Origin: Oscillospiraceae bacterium
GTDB taxonomy: Bacteria > Bacillota > Clostridia > Oscillospirales > Oscillospiraceae
Direction: 5' to 3'
DNA length: 6,465 bases
Assembly (NCBI GenBank): GCA_904501855.1
Contig: CAJGCI010000104.1
Span: 1 to 6,465, forward strand
A program made the translations under genes and the position numbers. The notes under the pieces are model-generated. The model ran no database searches, had not been told where the DNA came from, and was given only the letters and a program-made list of their open reading frames with translations. This document shows positions 4,254 through 6,465 of the stretch, in pieces. How positions within the stretch are numbered: the first letter of the stretch is position 1; the number at the start of each line of letters is the position of its first letter.

Positions 4254-5852
4254 TCAGAGGACCGTGTTGAAGTTCATCACCATCTGCGCCACTTCGCAGC
4301 GCCGGATGGGATCCAGCGGTGCCAGCATTCCGCCGTCACGGCCGGCCATCAGCCCGGAGGCCACAGCCCATGCCACTGCGTCTTTTGCCCAGAAGGAGAC
4401 GGACGAAGCATCATTGAAGGAACTGATGTCCTGCGTCTTCGTGGTCTGTTTCTTTTTGTAGACGGCATAGCTTCTCAGGACCGTCGCCAGCTGTTCTCTC
4501 GTCAGCTGATCTTCCGGACCGAAGGTATTCCCGTCATAGCCGGTCATGATCCCGTTGGCGGAAACGAATGCCGCGGCGGACGCATAGTACATCGTGGACG
4601 GCACATCCCGGTAGGATGCATTGGGTGCCGTTGCCGGTCTTCCCTCCATGGCATAGATCATCTGCGCCATCATGCCGCGGGTCACGGACATATCCGGTGA
4701 AAAGGTCGTGGTGGTGGTTCCGCTCATGATCCCCTTCTGCAGCACGTAGTGCACCGCATTGTGATACCACTCCATGGTGTTGATATCCGTAAAGGCAGAG
4801 CATACGGTATCGGTGCCGTCAGGCTGATCCGGCGCTCCCGGGATCACCGGAGGCAGCGGATTGGCATTCTTCGGCAGTGTGTTCAGCATCTGCTGTGCCA
4901 TGTAGACATGTCCCTTCTCCGTGGGATGCATGTCAAAATCCAGCGTGGTCTCAAACCGGGTCTCCGTTTCCTCCACGGGAACGTAGTAGAAGTTCTCGTG
5001 ATCCAGCTGCATCTCCTTCAGAAAATCGTTCATCTGCCCGAAGTCCAGATCCAGAAGGCCCTGGGGTCTGCCGAGACGGAGGTTCTTCACCGGGTTGTAG
5101 TATCCGATGGCGGCGATGGTCACGTCCGGATTGAGTGCGTAGATCTCCTTGAGGATGGTCTTGTAGTTTTCAAAATACTGCTGTTTGGCCTGCACGCCTG
5201 CCAGGATGATGGTGGGCAGCAGCGTGGGAAGGCCGATGACCGTCTGCAGAGTGTCGATGCCGTCCTTCAGTGCCTTTCCCAGACCCAGACGGTCCACGGA
5301 ACCGAAAAATTCGTCCTGGGCATCGTCCACACCGGTATACACTTCGCCGCGTCCCAGCATCTGCGCCGTTCCCAGCATGGTGAACCATACATCGTTGAAG
5401 CCCAGCTGCAGGCTCAGCAAATCGGAATTGCGGATCCCGTCCCGGAACATCTTCCGCTGCTTTTCGATGCACTGTGCCGTGTGTTCCGTATCTTCCACGA
5501 AATAATACATCACGTGATTGGTGACCTTGTCTCCGTAGAAGTCATCTTCCAGGAACATGCGCATCTCCACGGTGCGCATGGCGGACAGAGAGTAGGGATT
5601 ATACTTCTTGACGCCCAGTGCGTCCGCGACCATGACCGGATAGGATCCGTCCACGTGGCGCCATTTCTCGCCGCTGACATAGTCTGCCAGTCCGAAACCG
5701 GCGGAGATGGAGTCCCCGAAGCAGGTATAGACCTGATATCCGAGATCCGAATAGTCTCCCGTGATGGGGGCGGCAGCCGCTGCCGAGGCCGTCAGCGCTG
5801 CGATAAGGGCGATGGTCAGTACCATCGCAAGAATCTTCTGTAAACGAGCCAA
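4254..5852 (-). CDS. Exported SGNH hydrolase with three SLH repeats (532 aa)
   Basis: Paralogue of the gene at 2455-4119, with the same plan: signal peptide (about 1-27, ending in an alanine run), SGNH domain, short linker (about 329-348) and three SLH repeats (about 354-400, 414-462, 479-530). Catalytic blocks: G46-D47-S48 nucleophile, G151-F-N153-D, and D307-M-H309 in DMHPTEKGH. Block II differs: where the paralogue has GTSG this one has SLSA, so the oxyanion glycine is A91, which may alter or weaken activity. The third SLH motif is also off-pattern, RRCE (517-520) instead of TRAE. Start is TTG at 5852 behind only a weak site (GTGAG), chosen because it gives a basic signal-peptide start; Met10 (5825) is the alternative but has no ribosome binding site. 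Cysteines 44 and 351 match C41 and C372 of the paralogue. Likely location is the cell wall surface; the substrate is unknown. Confidence 0.88.
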   Translation of the reverse strand: MARLQKILAMVLTIALIAALTASAAAAAPITGDYSDLGYQVYTCFGDSISAGFGLADYVSGEKWRHVDGSYPVMVADALGVKKYNPYSLSAMRTVEMRMFLEDDFYGDKVTNHVMYYFVEDTEHTAQCIEKQRKMFRDGIRNSDLLSLQLGFNDVWFTMLGTAQMLGRGEVYTGVDDAQDEFFGSVDRLGLGKALKDGIDTLQTVIGLPTLLPTIILAGVQAKQQYFENYKTILKEIYALNPDVTIAAIGYYNPVKNLRLGRPQGLLDLDFGQMNDFLKEMQLDHENFYYVPVEETETRFETTLDFDMHPTEKGHVYMAQQMLNTLPKNANPLPPVIPGAPDQPDGTDTVCSAFTDINTMEWYHNAVHYVLQKGIMSGTTTTTFSPDMSVTRGMMAQMIYAMEGRPATAPNASYRDVPSTMYYASAAAFVSANGIMTGYDGNTFGPEDQLTREQLATVLRSYAVYKKKQTTKTQDISSFNDASSVSFWAKDAVAWAVASGLMAGRDGGMLAPLDPIRRCEVAQMVMNFNTVL

Positions 5853-5884
5853 CGTTTCTCACTCTCTTTCAAAAAAGTGTTTTC

Positions 5885-5913
5885 ATTCTAGCACTTTCCG
5901 CCAAGGGGGGCAA
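5885..5913 (-). promoter_or_regulatory. Promoter of the upstream SGNH-SLH gene
   Basis: On the - strand, -35 TTGCCC (5908-5913) and -10 TAGAAT (5885-5890) are 17 bp apart with TGC before the -10 (extended -10). The start should fall near 5878, leaving a leader of about 26 nt before the TTG codon. The layout is nearly the same as for the paralogue's promoter. Confidence 0.7.
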
Positions 5914-5924
5914 TATTCTTTTGG

Positions 5925-5970
5925 GGAAAGAAAAGAAGTATCACCGGTCCCGGAAGGACGATGATACTTC
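5925..5970 (-). terminator. Intrinsic terminator after the HMA gene
   Basis: GAAGTATCA (5935-5943) and TGATACTTC (5962-5970) form a perfect 9-bp stem, with an inner GTCC/GGAC pairing. On the - strand it is followed by TTTTCTTTCC. It begins 6 nt after the stop codon of the HMA gene and separates that unit from the SGNH gene. Confidence 0.8.
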
Positions 5971-5976
5971 CCTGTA

Positions 5977-6204
5977 TTATAGTTCCGTGATGTCGACCCC
6001 GTTGAAGTGATACCCGGTGGCTTCCACCGCAGTGCGCAGCGCCGCTTCGTCAAAGCTCTGTTCCGAGCGGAATTTGGAGATACCCTTCCTGTGGGAGGAG
6101 CTCACCTTCTTCGCCTTCGGATCCAGTTTCCGGATGGCATCATTCATATGGGACTCACACATGCCGCACATCATTCCGTCGATGTGCATGATATATTCGG
6201 TCAT
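5977..6204 (-). CDS. Small heavy-metal-associated (HMA) domain protein, 75 aa
   Basis: A single HMA domain filling the whole protein, probably a cytoplasmic metal-binding protein or metallochaperone. The motif GMMCGMCESHM (residues 10-20) carries the metal-binding pair C13 and C16; the CxxC with a histidine nearby (H19) resembles copper-chaperone-type domains. The remainder (KKVSSSHRKG, then FDEAALRTAVEATGYHF) matches the expected beta-alpha-beta-beta-alpha-beta order. Start ATG 6204 is chosen because GGAG lies 9 nt upstream, inside the end of the preceding gene, and because longer in-frame starts would run antisense-like through the Cys-rich gene in another frame. It follows that gene by 4 nt, so the two are almost surely co-translated. 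Small proteins of this type occur beside FeoB-associated genes in gut Bacillota (from memory). The metal, copper or iron, cannot be told from sequence. Confidence 0.85.
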   Translation of the reverse strand: MTEYIMHIDGMMCGMCESHMNDAIRKLDPKAKKVSSSHRKGISKFRSEQSFDEAALRTAVEATGYHFNGVDITEL

Positions 6205-6208
6205 GATT

Positions 6209-6385
6209 TCATCTCCGTTTTGTTCCTTGTGTTTCCTGCTGCTGCATCTGGCAGCCGGCAGAGGAGCTGCACCCGGCGCAGTTGCCGCCGCATGCCTCAC
6301 AGCTTCCGTGTTTTCTCGTATAGCGCACCGCCAGCACGAAGCAGACGATGAGCACGGCGAGGATCAGATAGGATATCAGATTCAT
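6209..6385 (-). CDS. FeoB-associated Cys-rich membrane protein, 58 aa
   Basis: A small inner-membrane protein thought to assist FeoB-type ferrous iron uptake in Bacillota. It begins MNLISYLILAVLIVCFVLAV, a single membrane segment (about 4-20). A basic stretch (RYTRKH, 21-26) follows, then a cysteine cluster with C29, C32, C36, C39 and C45 (CEACGGNCAGC). The rest is a hydrophilic tail ending KRR. Size, order and the CxxC...CxxC cluster fit the FeoB_associated family closely. Start ATG 6385 has GAGG about 8 nt upstream. The gene ends TGA 4 nt before the HMA gene. A strong hairpin terminator lies only 16 nt upstream, so there is no room for its own promoter and expression must come by read-through or from a promoter upstream of that hairpin. 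Confidence 0.85.
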   Translation of the reverse strand: MNLISYLILAVLIVCFVLAVRYTRKHGSCEACGGNCAGCSSSAGCQMQQQETQGTKRR

Positions 6386-6401
6386 CAAATCGCCTCATTT
6401 C

Positions 6402-6439
6402 AAAAAAAGGGATCTGAAGGTTTCCCCCGCAGATCCCTT
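6402..6439 (-). terminator. Strong hairpin terminator or attenuator before the Cys-rich gene
   Basis: AAGGGATCTG (6407-6416) and CAGATCCCTT (6430-6439) form a perfect 10-bp stem with a 13-nt loop; on the - strand TTTTTTT (6402-6408) follows. By shape it is a full intrinsic terminator. It lies 4 nt after a possible stop codon and 16 nt before the next start codon. Confidence 0.8.
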
Positions 6440-6443
6440 ATAC

Positions 6444-6465
6444 TTACAGATTCGCGTTATGCGTT
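6444..6465 (-). CDS. Possible last codons of an upstream gene (partial)
   Basis: One - strand frame reads THNANL and then TAA (6444-6446), 4 nt before the terminator stem, which is where a gene end would be expected. If real, feoB would fit the neighbours, but six codons cannot identify a gene and another frame also stops nearby (TAA complement at 6457-6459). Confidence 0.25.

Noticed and set aside
4749..5843. Long + strand open frame (364 codons) opposite the other SGNH-SLH gene
   Set aside because: Same type of antisense shadow, with no recognisable domain.
6205..6300. Longer start for the HMA gene
   Set aside because: The extra 32 codons overlap the Cys-rich gene in another frame and lack homology to the domain; GGAG precedes ATG 6204.

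Overview
The window suggests a Bacillota (Firmicutes) genome, probably a gut-type clostridium. The reasons are S-layer-homology (SLH) anchored exported proteins, strong GGAGG ribosome binding sites, and a small FeoB-associated Cys-rich membrane protein next to a heavy-metal-associated (HMA) protein. The genus cannot be read from the sequence. Base composition is mosaic by eye: AT-rich at the far left, intermediate over the IS element, GC-rich over the SLH genes.

Left part (1-635, + strand): a sigma-A-type promoter (135-163) drives two tandem small genes that most gene callers would miss, 43 codons (225-356) and 41 codons (463-588). They encode paralogous hydrophobic peptides with almost the same N-terminal 22 and identical C-terminal 14 residues, each behind the same ribosome binding site. 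Their DNA has diverged mainly at synonymous positions, so both are very probably translated and under selection. Each is preceded by a 6-bp hairpin of different stem sequence but with TATCCC in the loop. The function is unknown to me; this is the best candidate for something undescribed.

Middle left (636-2418): a complete IS3-family element with about 35-bp imperfect terminal inverted repeats. orfA (three helix-turn-helix segments plus a coiled coil) and orfB (DDE integrase with exact D-D-35-E spacing) lie on the - strand, with a candidate -1 frameshift site (A7G) before their overlap. A 16-bp hairpin immediately upstream of orfA hides its ribosome binding site from read-through transcripts. 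A hairpin terminator at the other end would stop the peptide operon.

Middle right (2455-5913, - strand): two tandem paralogous exported SGNH (GDSL-type) hydrolases, each with three C-terminal SLH repeats that should hold them on the cell wall. Each has its own very similar promoter, and a terminator lies between them, so they are separate units. They converge on the peptide operon, with the IS inserted in the convergent gap.

Right end (5925-6465, - strand): a two-gene unit, an FeoB-associated Cys-rich membrane protein followed 4 nt later by a 75-residue HMA protein, ending in a terminator. A strong hairpin terminator lies only 16 nt upstream of the first gene, following what may be the last codons of a further gene (feoB would fit). 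The unit therefore appears to depend on read-through, or the hairpin is an attenuator.
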